DNA of 64,000 bases from Bradyrhizobium sp. 186 (GCF_023101685.1 NZ_CP082164.1:4836001-4900000), one strand, 5' to 3'; positions 18,183 to 26,995 are shown, counted from the first letter of the stretch. The notes: generated from the letters alone by a model not told the origin. Program-made: numbers and translations.

Positions 18183-18731
18183 ATGTCATCTCGTTTCCCC
18201 GCTCTTTCCGGCATCCGCTTGAAAGGCTTCGCTTTATTCCTCCTGCTGCTGGTCTTGCCGGCGGCGTCCGCCTCAGCCGCCGACGAGCCGGATCTGATTT
18301 TCCGCCGCTCCACCGTGTTCAAATTGATGAGCCCGAATGACAAGCTCGCGACCTATGGCCTCGACGATCCCGAGGTCGAGGGTGTGGCGTGTCATTTCAC
18401 GGTGCCGGAAAAGGGCGGCTTCAAGGGCTGGCTCGGCCTTGCCGAGGAGGTCTCGGACGTCTCGCTTGCCTGCCGTCAGGTCGGACCCATCAAGTTCAAG
18501 GACAAGATGGAGCAGGGCGACGACATGTTCCGGCGGCGCCGCTCGCTGTTCTTCAAGAAGATGCAGATCGTGCGCGGCTGCGACGCCAAGCGCAACGTGC
18601 TGGTCTACATGGTCTATTCGGACAGGCTGATCGAGGGCTCGCCGAAGAACTCGACCTCGACCGTGCCGATCATGCCGTGGGGTGCGGCTGACGCAAACGT
18701 CCAGAAGTGCGGCGACTTCTTCACTCAGTGA
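18183..18731 (+). CDS. creA: CreA family protein
   Basis: This is a 182-residue exported protein. A long signal peptide is followed by an ASA-type cleavage site near residue 33. The mature part has the CreA pattern: DLIFRRSTVFKLMSPNDKL, then DDPEVEGVACHFT, then DVSLACRQVGPI. Cysteines in those segments and in the C-terminal KCGDFF are conserved in the family. Its function is not established. It is named from proximity to the cre regulon in E. coli, but no cre genes are near here. A GGAGA ribosome site lies 7 bases before ATG 18183. Confidence 0.9.
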   Translation: MSSRFPALSGIRLKGFALFLLLLVLPAASASAADEPDLIFRRSTVFKLMSPNDKLATYGLDDPEVEGVACHFTVPEKGGFKGWLGLAEEVSDVSLACRQVGPIKFKDKMEQGDDMFRRRRSLFFKKMQIVRGCDAKRNVLVYMVYSDRLIEGSPKNSTSTVPIMPWGAADANVQKCGDFFTQ

Positions 18732-19346
18732 CGCGCTCGCGGCTGATGCGCGGTTTGGCAAGATGCGAGCCGGTCAGCCGCACGAACGCCTGCGGCGCGG
18801 CCTCAAGGCCGCGGCTCGATTGCAGCGTCATTTCGCCGGGCGAGCTGGCGCGGCTGCGAATGGGTCGTTGATCTCCGCGGTCCGTCCGTTGGTCCGCGTC
18901 GCGCGCCGTTGCGCGATCTCCCGCCATCATGATGGCCATCCCTCAAATGAACGCGCCCGGTAGTGCTCCGGACTTTTCGTTTCGATGGCTTGGGTCGCAG
19001 CCGACACGCCCCCGGTTCGACAGGACCAGCCTCGTTTGGGCTCTCTTCAGCAGAAAAACGTAAAATGCATGTGAAGTGTGGAAGGCGCGAATGTGACGGC
19101 GCCTGCGCGCGGTACGTTTCCGAGCTCTAACGGAGCTTGCCAGGGCGCTTTGAGCCGCGGCGCGACCCATCTGAAACAATTGGGGTTTTCCGCCGAATGT
19201 GTCGTCGCGCCGAACGCGACGAAACAATTCTCACGAACACGAAACCATTTTCGGCGTTTGGCGCATCACGGAAGAAACCGCCCATGGTTATCAGGTTCAC
19301 AACGACGACGGCGGCATCGCCGGCCACGGAACCTGGAGAGACATCG
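18732..19346. other. 615-bp stretch without a convincing gene; possible 3' remnant of an oxidoreductase gene
   Basis: No frame here has a good start, ribosome site and family signature together. On the minus strand at about 18721-18850 the translation contains RGLEAAPQAFVRLTGS, similar to the C-terminal GLE-x-AP-x-AF-x-x-L segment of zinc-dependent or quinone oxidoreductases. It lacks any upstream domain, so it is at best a decayed fragment, read convergently with creA. From 19050 to 19340 the sequence becomes more AT-rich and may contain the promoter for the next small gene. Confidence 0.35.
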
Positions 19347-19511
19347 ATGCGCGCGCTCAGCTTCGTCCTAGCTTTCGGCTTCGTGCTCGCCGGTTCCTCG
19401 TTCGCAGGATCGCCCGACGGCAATCTGCCCGGCGTCGGCACCTTCCAGTACAGCGGCTCGCCGGCCACCACCACGGCGCCGCAGGCGATCGTGGTCGCCG
19501 CGCGCTTCTGA
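19347..19511 (+). CDS. Small exported protein, 54 residues, unknown function
   Basis: The peptide starts MRALSFVLAFGFVLAGSSFAG, a compact signal peptide ending SFA, and the mature part has only about 35 residues, rich in Gly, Ser, Thr and Pro. ATG 19347 has GGAGAG about 6 bases upstream. A longer in-frame reading upstream lacks a signal and is not preferred. It lies 33 bp before another small exported protein on the same strand. I do not recognise a family. Confidence 0.55.
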   Translation: MRALSFVLAFGFVLAGSSFAGSPDGNLPGVGTFQYSGSPATTTAPQAIVVAARF

Positions 19512-19544
19512 TCGCAACAAGAAAATCAGCCGGTAAAGGCCATC

Positions 19545-19907
19545 ATGCTTGTTCGTCTCTGCGTTGCAACGTTCATTTCCCTTCTGACGATCAGTTCCGT
19601 CCAGGCGCAGGTGCGCTCTCCCTCCAGATTACCTGATCCCCGCACCGAGTTCGTGAGGCAATGCGCGCCGCGCATGCTCGGGCGCTGGGAGCATCCGGAA
19701 GAGGTCTGCGGCTGCCTGCACGATCATGCTGCCGCCGTCGTCGAGGATCGCGATCTCCGTGAGGCTTTGCTGCGCGGCATCAGCGAGACCGGGGTGCCGA
19801 CGATCGAGACCGACTGGGTGCCGGCCGCAAAGCAGACCGAAATCGGCCCGACCTTCACCAAGATCGCCAAGCCGACCTTGCAGTGCATGTTCGATCCGGC
19901 GAAGTAG
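19545..19907 (+). CDS. Small exported cysteine-containing protein, unknown function
   Basis: The protein has 120 residues with a signal peptide (MLVRLCVATFISLLTISS, cleavage after VQA near residue 21). The mature part has four cysteines, in RQCAPRM, EEVCGCLHD and LQCMFD, which could form two disulfides in the periplasm. The second half is a predicted helix followed by a TFTKIAKPTLQC tail. It has no recognised catalytic motif. Same strand and close to the preceding small gene, converging with the next gene with a 3-bp gap. Confidence 0.7.
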   Translation: MLVRLCVATFISLLTISSVQAQVRSPSRLPDPRTEFVRQCAPRMLGRWEHPEEVCGCLHDHAAAVVEDRDLREALLRGISETGVPTIETDWVPAAKQTEIGPTFTKIAKPTLQCMFDPAK

Positions 19908-19910
19908 CGC

Positions 19911-20159
19911 TCATCGCTTTGATTTCGGACCGAACCGCGGCACGCAGGTGCTCGTCCGCGAGACGCCCTTGTCGGTCATCTTGGCGCCGCGCACTTCCTT
20001 GACCTGTCCGGCGGGACAAGTTCCGTCATCCACTTGCACACGCTGGCCGAGCTTGAGATCGACGATGTCCTGTTCGCGTCCGACGGTGCCTGCCTGGGCT
20101 GTCGTGGCGAGCGCGATGGAGATGAGGAGCGAGAGGCAAGTCGCGCGGCGCAGCAGCAT
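19911..20159 (-). CDS. Small exported protein, 82 residues, unknown function
   Basis: The gene starts at ATG 20159 (MLLRRATCLSLLISIALATT), a clear signal peptide ending AQA. The mature part reads GTVGREQDIVDLKLGQRVQV followed by a DDGTCPAG segment and a basic C-terminus RFGPKSKR, with two cysteines. Similar short proteins with a G-Q-R-V-x-VDDG-x-CP motif are widespread in Bradyrhizobium, but I know no function. A much longer frame extends upstream into the regulator gene. I rejected it because the signal peptide marks the real start. Confidence 0.65.
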   Translation of the reverse strand: MLLRRATCLSLLISIALATTAQAGTVGREQDIVDLKLGQRVQVDDGTCPAGQVKEVRGAKMTDKGVSRTSTCVPRFGPKSKR

Positions 20160-20226
20160 GGTGTGAGGTCCCAGCATCGATGCCCCAGTGTAGGGAGCGG
20201 CACGCGATTCTGATAGTGAGGCATCG

Positions 20227-21699
20227 TCACGCCCGCCGGGCAGATTTGCCCTTCGCACGCAAGGCGGCGCGCGATTCCCGCGCGAGCCGCTCGGCGGATG
20301 CCACAAGCTGCGGAACTGCGTGCCCCGAAAATCCCAGCACGAAACCGGGCAGGGGACGTGCGCGCGAATAGGTGTCGGCCAGCAGCCAGCCTTCCGCGCC
20401 GGCTGCCTGCTTGGCTTCGGCGGCAACCGACAGATCGACCGACGGGTCGAATCTGGCGACCAGATGCAGGCCCTGTGACGGCACCGGCACGGACAGCGCG
20501 CCACCCGATGCCGCTTCCAGCGTTTCAGCCAGGGCGTCGCGCGCCTCGCGATAGAGTTTTCGCACGCGCTTCAGGTTCGCGGCGAACGCGCCGGAATTGA
20601 GCATGTCGGCCACCGCGCCTTCCATCAGCGTGCCGGGAAAGCGGTCGAGCGCGGCACGCGCGGCCGTCACGTCCGCGATCAAGCGGTCGGGCATTGCGCA
20701 ATAGCCGATGCGCAGGCCCGGAAACAGCGTCTTGGCGAACGTGCCCATGTAGATCACCCGCTGGAGGCGATCAATGCCGGCGAGTGACATCAGCGGAGCG
20801 CCGTCATAGCGGAACTCGCTGTCGTAATCGTCCTCCAGCACGAAGGCGCCGGCGGTCTTGGCCCAATCCAGAAGCTCGAGCCGTCGCGGCATCGACATCT
20901 GCACGCCCAACGGAAATTGATGCGACGGCGTCACATAGGCTGCGCGCGCCGATGGCGCGGCAGTACGACCCTTGGCAACACGCATCCCATGCTCGTCGAC
21001 GGCAACGGGTACCGCACGATAGCCGCAATGCGCGATGGTCTTGCGTGCGGCGGGATAGCCAGGATCCTCGCACCAGACCTGGTCATGGGGCTTGAGGATT
21101 GCACTGAGCACGATGCGGAGCGCGTGCAGCGTGCCTGACGTCAGCATGATCTGGTCGGGATCACAGCGCAGGCCCCGCGCTGACAGCAGATGATCGGCGA
21201 TCGCCGCGCGCAGTTCGCGGCTGCCGCGGGGATCGCCGTAGTGGAGATGTTCGGCACCGAACGCGCGCATGCGCCGGCCGACGAAGGCGCGAAAGCGCTG
21301 CAGGGCGCGCTCGTCGATATGGGTACAGCCGAGCGAGAACGCGCCCTGCGTGGGCGACTCGACGATTGCTATCGGCTTCTTGGGCCCGGTGGCCCGTGCA
21401 GGGATTCGTGCGGCAACGAAGGTGCCGGAGCCGACGATCGCTTCCGCAAAGCCATCGGCGATCAGGCGTTCGTAGGCGGTGACGATGGCGTTGCGTCGGA
21501 ACCCCGTCTGCTTGGCCAGCGTCCGCGAGGGCGGCAACGGTTCGCCGGGCTTCATCAGACCGCCGACGATCATCTCGCACAGCGCCTGGTACAGCCGGTG
21601 CGCGGCGGAGGCGCCATCCGTGATGTGCGGGCCGGTGAGGTCCAGCGGTAGCTCGGCCTTGGCCGGCGAGGGGACAAAATTGGTCGGAATCTTTTGCAT
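20227..21699 (-). CDS. MocR-type (GntR/aminotransferase) transcriptional regulator, PdxR-like
   Basis: The 490-residue cytoplasmic regulator has an N-terminal winged-helix GntR domain (LYQALCEMIVGGLMKPGEPLP, then SRTLAKQTGFRRNAIVTAYE) and a C-terminal fold-type I aminotransferase domain. The PLP lysine is in GTFAKTLFPGLRIGY and the PLP-binding aspartates are in EDPGYPAAR and VLEDDYDSEFRY. MocR proteins bind PLP or an amino-acid adduct to sense vitamin B6 or amino-acid status. I chose ATG 21699 (MQKIPTNFVP). It is divergent, with a 75-bp shared promoter, from a gene of the pyridoxamine-phosphate-oxidase fold, the classic MocR arrangement, so it probably controls that gene. Confidence 0.9.
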   Translation of the reverse strand: MQKIPTNFVPSPAKAELPLDLTGPHITDGASAAHRLYQALCEMIVGGLMKPGEPLPPSRTLAKQTGFRRNAIVTAYERLIADGFAEAIVGSGTFVAARIPARATGPKKPIAIVESPTQGAFSLGCTHIDERALQRFRAFVGRRMRAFGAEHLHYGDPRGSRELRAAIADHLLSARGLRCDPDQIMLTSGTLHALRIVLSAILKPHDQVWCEDPGYPAARKTIAHCGYRAVPVAVDEHGMRVAKGRTAAPSARAAYVTPSHQFPLGVQMSMPRRLELLDWAKTAGAFVLEDDYDSEFRYDGAPLMSLAGIDRLQRVIYMGTFAKTLFPGLRIGYCAMPDRLIADVTAARAALDRFPGTLMEGAVADMLNSGAFAANLKRVRKLYREARDALAETLEAASGGALSVPVPSQGLHLVARFDPSVDLSVAAEAKQAAGAEGWLLADTYSRARPLPGFVLGFSGHAVPQLVASAERLARESRAALRAKGKSARRA

Positions 21700-21756
21700 G
21701 GAATTGGCACTATCGCAGACCAAATCCACCGCTACAACTGCTCTGGAATTCTTCCA
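21699..21756. promoter_or_regulatory. Putative MocR operators in the divergent promoter
   Basis: Two dyads occupy the 75-bp gap. TGGAATTGG at 21699-21707 is repeated inverted as CCAAATCCA at 21720-21728, an 8 of 9 match. TGGAA-TTC-TTCCA at 21744-21756 is a perfect inverted repeat. All contain a TGGAwT-like core, as expected for repeated sites of one regulator. Binding by the adjacent MocR protein is inference. Confidence 0.45.
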
Positions 21757-21774
21757 ATCCCGACAGGAGCAGCC

Positions 21775-22500
21775 GTGAGCCAAGCTGAGACTTCAAATTC
21801 TTATCCGACGTCAGCGCGCAGCCAGGTGAAGCGCCGTCACGACCGCGGCTTCTACGATCACGACACGGTTCATCGCATCCTCGATGCCACGATGCTCTGC
21901 CACGTCTCCTATGTGATCGACGGTCAGCCCTATTGCACGCCGACTTTCTTCTGGCGCGAGGGGACCAAGCTGTACTGGCATGGCTCGAGCGCGAGCCGGA
22001 TGCTGCGCAATCAGACCAAGGGCGAGCGGGTGTGCCTGACGGTCGCTCATCTCGACAGCCTGGTGCTGGCGCGCTGTGGCTTCAATCACTCCGCCGACTA
22101 CCGCGCCGTGATGGCGTTCGGCACCGCCCATCTTGTCACCGATCCCGAAGAGAAAGAGCGCGCGGTGATCGCGATGGTCGACCGCTTCTTCCCGGATCGC
22201 ACCGCTGGCCTGCGCCAGAGCAACACGCAGGAGATCAAGGCGACCTCCTTCATCGCGATGGAGATCGAGGAAGCCTCCGCAAAAGTCCGCGCCAAGGGTG
22301 TTGCCGACGATGATGAGGACTACGCGTTGCCGATCTACGCCGAACGCATTCCGGTGCGCACCGTGCTCGGCGCGCCGGAACCGTGTCCGCGCCTGCTCGA
22401 CGGCGTGACGCGGCCTGTGACGCTGGATGGCTATTCCGAAGGCCGCCTGCTCGAAGATGCATTGCGGGATGCCTATTTTGCAGAGTACCCGAACGGCTGA
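21775..22500 (+). CDS. Flavin-binding pyridoxamine 5'-phosphate oxidase-fold protein (NimA-like)
   Basis: The 241-residue cytoplasmic protein has the split beta-barrel fold of FMN-binding oxidases. Characteristic stretches are DTVHRILDATMLCHVSYVID, QPYCTPTFFWREGTKLYWHG and GERVCLTVAHLDSLVLAR, as in NimA/COG3467 proteins. It is not a canonical PdxH because it lacks the PdxH C-terminal R-L-x-P signature. The start is GTG 21775, with AGGAG six bases upstream. An in-frame ATG 81 bp earlier would overlap the regulator and is rejected. The divergent MocR gene suggests a link to B6 or amino-acid metabolism. Confidence 0.8.
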   Translation: MSQAETSNSYPTSARSQVKRRHDRGFYDHDTVHRILDATMLCHVSYVIDGQPYCTPTFFWREGTKLYWHGSSASRMLRNQTKGERVCLTVAHLDSLVLARCGFNHSADYRAVMAFGTAHLVTDPEEKERAVIAMVDRFFPDRTAGLRQSNTQEIKATSFIAMEIEEASAKVRAKGVADDDEDYALPIYAERIPVRTVLGAPEPCPRLLDGVTRPVTLDGYSEGRLLEDALRDAYFAEYPNG

Positions 22501-22554
22501 AATCGGCTAGCTTGCGCTCCTTCGATGATCTGAATGCCCGATTGGAGTAGCCTG

Positions 22555-23832
22555 ATGAATGCCGACACGCAGCAGAGGATTCTTGACGCCGTTGACGCCG
22601 GCTTCGAAGCCCAGCTTGCGACCACAAGCGATTTCGTCGCGATCCCCTCGACCCGCGGCGCGGAGGGACCGTGCCAGGACATGATCGGCGACCTCCTGCG
22701 CGAACGCGGCTACGAGGTCGACGATTGGCACATCAATGTCGACGATCTCAAGGATTTGCGCGGCTTCGGGCCGATCGAGCACGATTTCTCCAAGGCGCGC
22801 TCGGTGGTCGGGACCTACCGTCCTCAAACCAATGGCGGCAAATCGCTGATCCTCCAGGGCCATTGCGACGTCGTGCCGGCGGGGCCGCTGGAATTGTGGG
22901 ACACGCCGCCGTTCTCGCCCGTCATCAAGGACGGCAAGATGTTCGGCCGCGGCGCCTGCGACATGAAGTCCGGCACCATCGGCGCGCTCTCAGCGCTGGA
23001 TGCGATCAAGGCCGCGGGCTTCAGGCCGACGGCACGGATTCACTTCCAGTCGGTGATCGAGGAGGAAAGCACCGGCGTCGGCGCCCTCTCGACGCTGCAG
23101 CGTGGCTATCGTGCCGATGCCTGCTTCATCCCCGAGCCGACCGGCGGCAAGATGGTGCGCTCCCAGGTCGGGGTGATCTGGTTTCGCCTGCGCGTGAAGG
23201 GCCATCCGACCCATGTCGCGTTTGCGGGTTCAGGCGCCAATGCGATCATGGCGGCGTATCATTTGATCCAGTCGATCCAGAAGCTCGAGATCGAATGGAA
23301 CGAGCGCGCGAAAGCAGATCGTCATTTCAAGACGCTCAACCACCCCATCAATTTCAATCCCGGCATCATCAAGGGCGGCGACTGGGCCTCCAGCGTGCCG
23401 GCCTGGTGCGATGTCGATTGCCGCATCGCGATCCTGCCGGGCTGGTCGGTGGCCGATCACCAGAAGGAGATTCTGGCTTGCGTCGCCGCCGCCGCGCGCA
23501 ACCATCGCTTCCTCGCCAACAATCCGCCCGAGATCGAATGGTCGGGCTTCCTGTCGGACGGCTATGAACTGACCGACGCCGCCGCGCCGGAAGCCGCGTT
23601 CGGCAAAGCCTTCAACGCCGTCTATGGCGGCGCGGTCGACGATCTCGTCTTCACCGCGCTCACCGACACGCGCTTCTACGGCCTCAACTACGGCATCCCC
23701 AGCCTCTGCTTCGGCGCGAGCGGCGGCGAGATGCACGGCTTCAACGAATTCGTCGACCTGGAGTCGCTGAAGAAGTCGACCAAGGCGATGGCGCTGTTCA
23801 TTGCGGAATGGTGCGGGGTGGAGAAGGAGTAG
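22555..23832 (+). CDS. M20-family deacylase (ArgE/DapE type)
   Basis: The 425-residue cytoplasmic metallopeptidase-fold hydrolase cleaves an amide from an N-acylated amino acid or similar compound. Metal and catalytic motifs of M20 are present: GHCDVVPAG with the first His and Asp, RGACDMKSGTIG with the bridging Asp, and the EEEST pair with catalytic Glu. The final metal His is in the C-terminal GGEMHGFNE segment. Start ATG 22555 has GGAG 8 bases upstream. It is commonly annotated as acetylornithine deacetylase, but this sub-branch often acts on other substrates and there are no arginine genes nearby. It is 54 bp after the previous gene on the same strand. Confidence 0.85.
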   Translation: MNADTQQRILDAVDAGFEAQLATTSDFVAIPSTRGAEGPCQDMIGDLLRERGYEVDDWHINVDDLKDLRGFGPIEHDFSKARSVVGTYRPQTNGGKSLILQGHCDVVPAGPLELWDTPPFSPVIKDGKMFGRGACDMKSGTIGALSALDAIKAAGFRPTARIHFQSVIEEESTGVGALSTLQRGYRADACFIPEPTGGKMVRSQVGVIWFRLRVKGHPTHVAFAGSGANAIMAAYHLIQSIQKLEIEWNERAKADRHFKTLNHPINFNPGIIKGGDWASSVPAWCDVDCRIAILPGWSVADHQKEILACVAAAARNHRFLANNPPEIEWSGFLSDGYELTDAAAPEAAFGKAFNAVYGGAVDDLVFTALTDTRFYGLNYGIPSLCFGASGGEMHGFNEFVDLESLKKSTKAMALFIAEWCGVEKE

Positions 23833-23915
23833 CCTCTTGCTCCGGCATCAAAGGCGCGCTTGCGCCGTGCCCGCTTGCGCCGTGCCCACCAACCTTCCTC
23901 GGTTCGGAAACATCC

Positions 23916-23942
23916 GGTGGACACGCTTCGCTTTGCCCACCC
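23916..23942. repeat. REP-like palindrome upstream of the kynurenine operon
   Basis: GGTGGACACGC, TTCG loop, CTTTGCCCACC: a hairpin with GGTGG/CCACC ends. The preceding 70 bp contain a tandem GCGCCGTGCCCGCTTGCGCCGTGCCCACC-like duplication in pieces, together resembling a dispersed rhizobial intergenic repeat. Confidence 0.45.
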
Positions 23943-23994
23943 GACTTCTGGAATTGGGGCGACCGTTGCCCGAAACACGGGCGCAACCAGATAC

Positions 23995-24006
23995 TTTAAG
24001 CTTAAA
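23995..24006. promoter_or_regulatory. Perfect 12-bp palindrome TTTAAGCTTAAA upstream of kynB
   Basis: The site lies 74 bp before the kynB start in a short AT-rich island (ATACTTTAAGCTTAAAATAA) within otherwise GC-rich DNA, so it is likely the core promoter/operator region. The symmetry fits a MarR- or Lrp-type dimer. No regulator of either class is in the window. Confidence 0.45.
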
Positions 24007-24079
24007 ATAAAGACTAGGCCGGACGCCCGGCCGGTGGCAGACTGGCCCCCAATCTCAGGCCGAGTCCTCGGGAGTAACG

Positions 24080-24889
24080 ATGCGCGATTGGGACGATGCT
24101 TACGCCAATTCGGCCCATGTGCCGGGCTCCGACAAGCTGCCGGCGCTGTGGGCGGAGCGGGCGGCGGCCTATCGCGCCGGGCTGAAGGATTTCCGTCCCG
24201 ACATCGCCTATGGCCCCGGCGAGCGCCAGCGCCTCGACCTGATCCTGCCTGACGGCGACAGCAAGGGCGTCATCGTCTTCGTCCACGGCGGCTACTGGAT
24301 GCGCTTCGACAAGTCACACTGGACCGATCTCGCCGAAGGCGCGCGCCATCATGGCTGGACGGTCGCGCTGCCGAGCTACACCCTGACGCCGGCCGCGCGC
24401 ATCTCCGACATCACCGCCGAAATCACGGCCGCGATCGCCGAGGCGGCTGCGCTCGTGTCCGGACCGATCCGGCTCGCCGGCCACTCCGCCGGCGGCCATC
24501 TCGTCACGCGCATGCTGTGCGATGACAGTCGGCTCGAGCCCGCTGTCTACAACCGCATCACCGGCACACTCTCGATCAGCGGCCTGCACGATCTGCGGCC
24601 GCTGCTGAAGACGAAGATGAATGAGACGCTGCGCATGACCATGGAGGAGGCGACGCTCGAAAGCGCGGCGCTGCATCTGCCGCGTGGGCCCGCGCCGGTC
24701 ACCGCCTGGGTCGGCGGCGGCGAGCGGCCCGAATTCATCCGCCAGTCCGATCTGATGGCCAATGTCTGGACCGGCTTCGATGTGACGACGCGTCTGGTCG
24801 TCGAGCCCGCGCTGAACCATTTCACTGTGATCGACGGGTTGAAGGATCCGTCGTCTCAGATCACCGCGCGCCTGATCGGTCTCGACTGA
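24080..24889 (+). CDS. kynB: Alpha/beta-hydrolase, probable arylformamidase (kynurenine formamidase)
   Basis: The 269-residue cytoplasmic hydrolase has the HGGYWMRF oxyanion motif (the HGGYW form is typical of AFMID-type formylkynurenine formamidases). Its nucleophile motif is GHSAGGH, and the C-terminal His is in ALNHFTVID. It would convert N-formylkynurenine to kynurenine, exactly the step between the two following genes. It starts the operon, 37 bp before kynA, with GGAG before ATG 24080. The hydrolase fold alone would be ambiguous. The gene order makes the call strong, though it is not the KynB metal-dependent (cyclase) family, so the symbol is functional. Confidence 0.82.
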   Translation: MRDWDDAYANSAHVPGSDKLPALWAERAAAYRAGLKDFRPDIAYGPGERQRLDLILPDGDSKGVIVFVHGGYWMRFDKSHWTDLAEGARHHGWTVALPSYTLTPAARISDITAEITAAIAEAAALVSGPIRLAGHSAGGHLVTRMLCDDSRLEPAVYNRITGTLSISGLHDLRPLLKTKMNETLRMTMEEATLESAALHLPRGPAPVTAWVGGGERPEFIRQSDLMANVWTGFDVTTRLVVEPALNHFTVIDGLKDPSSQITARLIGLD

Positions 24890-24926
24890 CGAGGGCAAAA
24901 GGGATGATCGATCGAGAGGGGCAATC

Positions 24927-25766
24927 ATGACGTCCAGCGATTACGATCCCACCAGCGAAGGCGCCGAGACCGATTTCGCCCGGAGCATGTCGTACGGCGA
25001 CTATCTGGCGCTGGATGCGATCCTCGGCGCGCAGCATCCGCTCTCCGAAGCGCATGACGAGATGCTGTTCATCATCCAGCATCAGACCACCGAGCTGTGG
25101 ATGCGGCTGGCCATCCACGAGCTCAGCGCCGCCCGCCGCGCCATCGCGCATGACGAGGTGCAGCCAGCGATGAAGATGCTGGCGCGGGTGTCGCGCATCT
25201 TCGAGCAGCTCAACGGCGCCTGGGACGTGCTGCGCACCATGACGCCCAGCGAATATACGCGCTTTCGCTCGCAACTCGGGCAATCCTCGGGCTTCCAGTC
25301 GCGCCAGTACCGGCTGATCGAATATCTGCTCGGCAACCGCAATCACGCCATGCTGAAGCCGCACGCGCACGACGCCGAGGTGACGAAGCTGCTGGAAGCC
25401 GAGCTTGCGACGCCGAGCCTCTATGACGAGGTGCTGCGGCTCGTCGACCGCAACGGGCTCACTATGCCGGCGGCGGTGCTGGCGCGCGACGTTCGCGAGA
25501 CTCACAGTTTCAACGAAGGTGTGCTTCAGGCTTGGCGCTGCGTCTACGAGGCGCCCGAGACGCACTGGATGCTCTATGAGCTCGCCGAGAAGCTGGTCGA
25601 TTTCGAGGATTATTTCCGGCGCTGGCGCTTCAACCACGTGACGACGGTCGAGCGCGTCATCGGCTTCAAGCGCGGCACCGGCGGCACCGGCGGCGTCAGC
25701 TATCTCAAGCGCATGCTGGAGATCGAGCTGTTCCCCGAACTCTGGCGCGTTCGCACCATCCTCTAG
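24927..25766 (+). CDS. kynA: Tryptophan 2,3-dioxygenase
   Basis: The 279-residue cytosolic heme enzyme oxidises L-tryptophan to N-formylkynurenine, the first step of the kynurenine route. Family stretches are [40 protein letters not shown] (with the distal His/Gln region), [14 protein letters not shown] with the substrate-binding Arg, and the C-terminal [20 protein letters not shown] with the proximal heme His and the TGGTGG substrate loop. It is the normal bacterial length. It sits between the formamidase and kynureninase genes, ending 2 bp before kynU. Confidence 0.97.
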   Translation: MTSSDYDPTSEGAETDFARSMSYGDYLALDAILGAQHPLSEAHDEMLFIIQHQTTELWMRLAIHELSAARRAIAHDEVQPAMKMLARVSRIFEQLNGAWDVLRTMTPSEYTRFRSQLGQSSGFQSRQYRLIEYLLGNRNHAMLKPHAHDAEVTKLLEAELATPSLYDEVLRLVDRNGLTMPAAVLARDVRETHSFNEGVLQAWRCVYEAPETHWMLYELAEKLVDFEDYFRRWRFNHVTTVERVIGFKRGTGGTGGVSYLKRMLEIELFPELWRVRTIL

Positions 25767-25768
25767 AG

Positions 25769-26995
25769 ATGCCCAAAGAGATGTCCACTTCCGAGTCGAA
25801 ACTGCGCGTCTATGACGACACCAAGTCGCTATTCCATCTGCCTGACGGCGTGATCTATCTCGACGGCAACTCGCTCGGCGCGCTGCCACGGGGCGTCGCC
25901 GAGCGCGTCAATCGTGTCATCACGGCCGAGTGGGGCGATGAGTTGATCCGCGCCTGGAATACCGCGGGCTGGTACGTGCAGCCGCGCCGCGTCGGCGACC
26001 GCATCGCGCGGCTGATCGGTGCAGAGGCCGGCTCGGTGATGATGGGCGACACGCTGTCGCTGAAAGTCTATCAGGCGCTCGCCGCCGCACTCGACATGAA
26101 CGGGCAGCGCAAGGTCATCCTGTCGGACACCGGCAATTTCCCGACCGACCTCTACATGGCCGAAGGCCTGATTGCGACGCTCGGACGCGGCCATCAATTG
26201 CGCCTGGTAGCGCCGGAGGAGATCGAGGCCGCGCTGTCGGGGGAGATCGCGGTCCTCTACATCACGGAGGTCGACTACCGCACCGGCCGCCGCCACGACA
26301 TGGCGAGGCTCACGGCGAAGGCGCATGCGCTCGGCATCGTCACCGTCTGGGACCTCGCGCATTCGGCCGGTGCGCTGCCGGTCGATCTCGCAGGCAGCGG
26401 CGCCGATTTCGCCGCCGGCTGCACCTACAAATATCTCAATGCCGGACCCGGCGCGCCGGCCTTCCTCTACGTCACACCGCGCCACGCCGACAGCGCGCGT
26501 GCTGCGCTCTCGGGCTGGATGGGCCACGCAAAACCCTTCGCCTTCGATCTCGGCTATGCGCCTGCCGGTGGAGTCGAGCGCATGCGCGTCGGCACCCCGC
26601 CGGTGCTGGCAATGGCGGCGCTGGAGGCCTCGCTCGACATCTGGGACCGCGTCGATATCTCGGAGGTCCGCGCCCGTTCGCTCGCGCTCGGCGATTTATT
26701 GATTGCCGAAGTCGAGGGTCGCTGCCCGTCGCTCAAGCTGGTGACGCCGCGCGCGCACGAGAGCCGCGGCTCGCAAGTCTCCTTTGCCTTCGACGGCGGC
26801 TACGCCGCCATGCAGGCGCTGATCGCCCGCGGCGTGATCGGCGATTTCCGCGCGCCGGACATCATGAGGTTTGGCATCACGCCGCTCTATATCGGCGAGG
26901 CTGAGGTGCTGAAGGCGGCCGCGATCATCGAGGAGGTGATCGCAGGCGAGGTGTGGCGCCGGCCGGAATATCAGGTGGCGAATGCGGTGACGTGA
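25769..26995 (+). CDS. kynU: Kynureninase
   Basis: The 408-residue PLP enzyme hydrolyses kynurenine to anthranilate and alanine. The opening is DGVIYLDGNSLGALPRGVAE, as in the family. The PLP lysine is in GCTYKYLNAGPGAPAF and the PLP Asp/His are in TVWDLAHSAGALP. With the two genes before it, it completes tryptophan to anthranilate. The start ATG 25769 is 2 bp after the kynA stop. ATG 25781 is an in-frame alternative. Its 3' end overlaps by 25 bp the end of the convergent binding-protein gene, so antisense interference is possible. Confidence 0.96.
   Translation: MPKEMSTSESKLRVYDDTKSLFHLPDGVIYLDGNSLGALPRGVAERVNRVITAEWGDELIRAWNTAGWYVQPRRVGDRIARLIGAEAGSVMMGDTLSLKVYQALAAALDMNGQRKVILSDTGNFPTDLYMAEGLIATLGRGHQLRLVAPEEIEAALSGEIAVLYITEVDYRTGRRHDMARLTAKAHALGIVTVWDLAHSAGALPVDLAGSGADFAAGCTYKYLNAGPGAPAFLYVTPRHADSARAALSGWMGHAKPFAFDLGYAPAGGVERMRVGTPPVLAMAALEASLDIWDRVDISEVRARSLALGDLLIAEVEGRCPSLKLVTPRAHESRGSQVSFAFDGGYAAMQALIARGVIGDFRAPDIMRFGITPLYIGEAEVLKAAAIIEEVIAGEVWRRPEYQVANAVT

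Noticed and set aside
16259..18340. Long plus-strand open frame opposite the L,D-transpeptidase gene
   Set aside because: No homology pattern; arises from the reverse complement of the Ala/Pro/Lys-rich linker.
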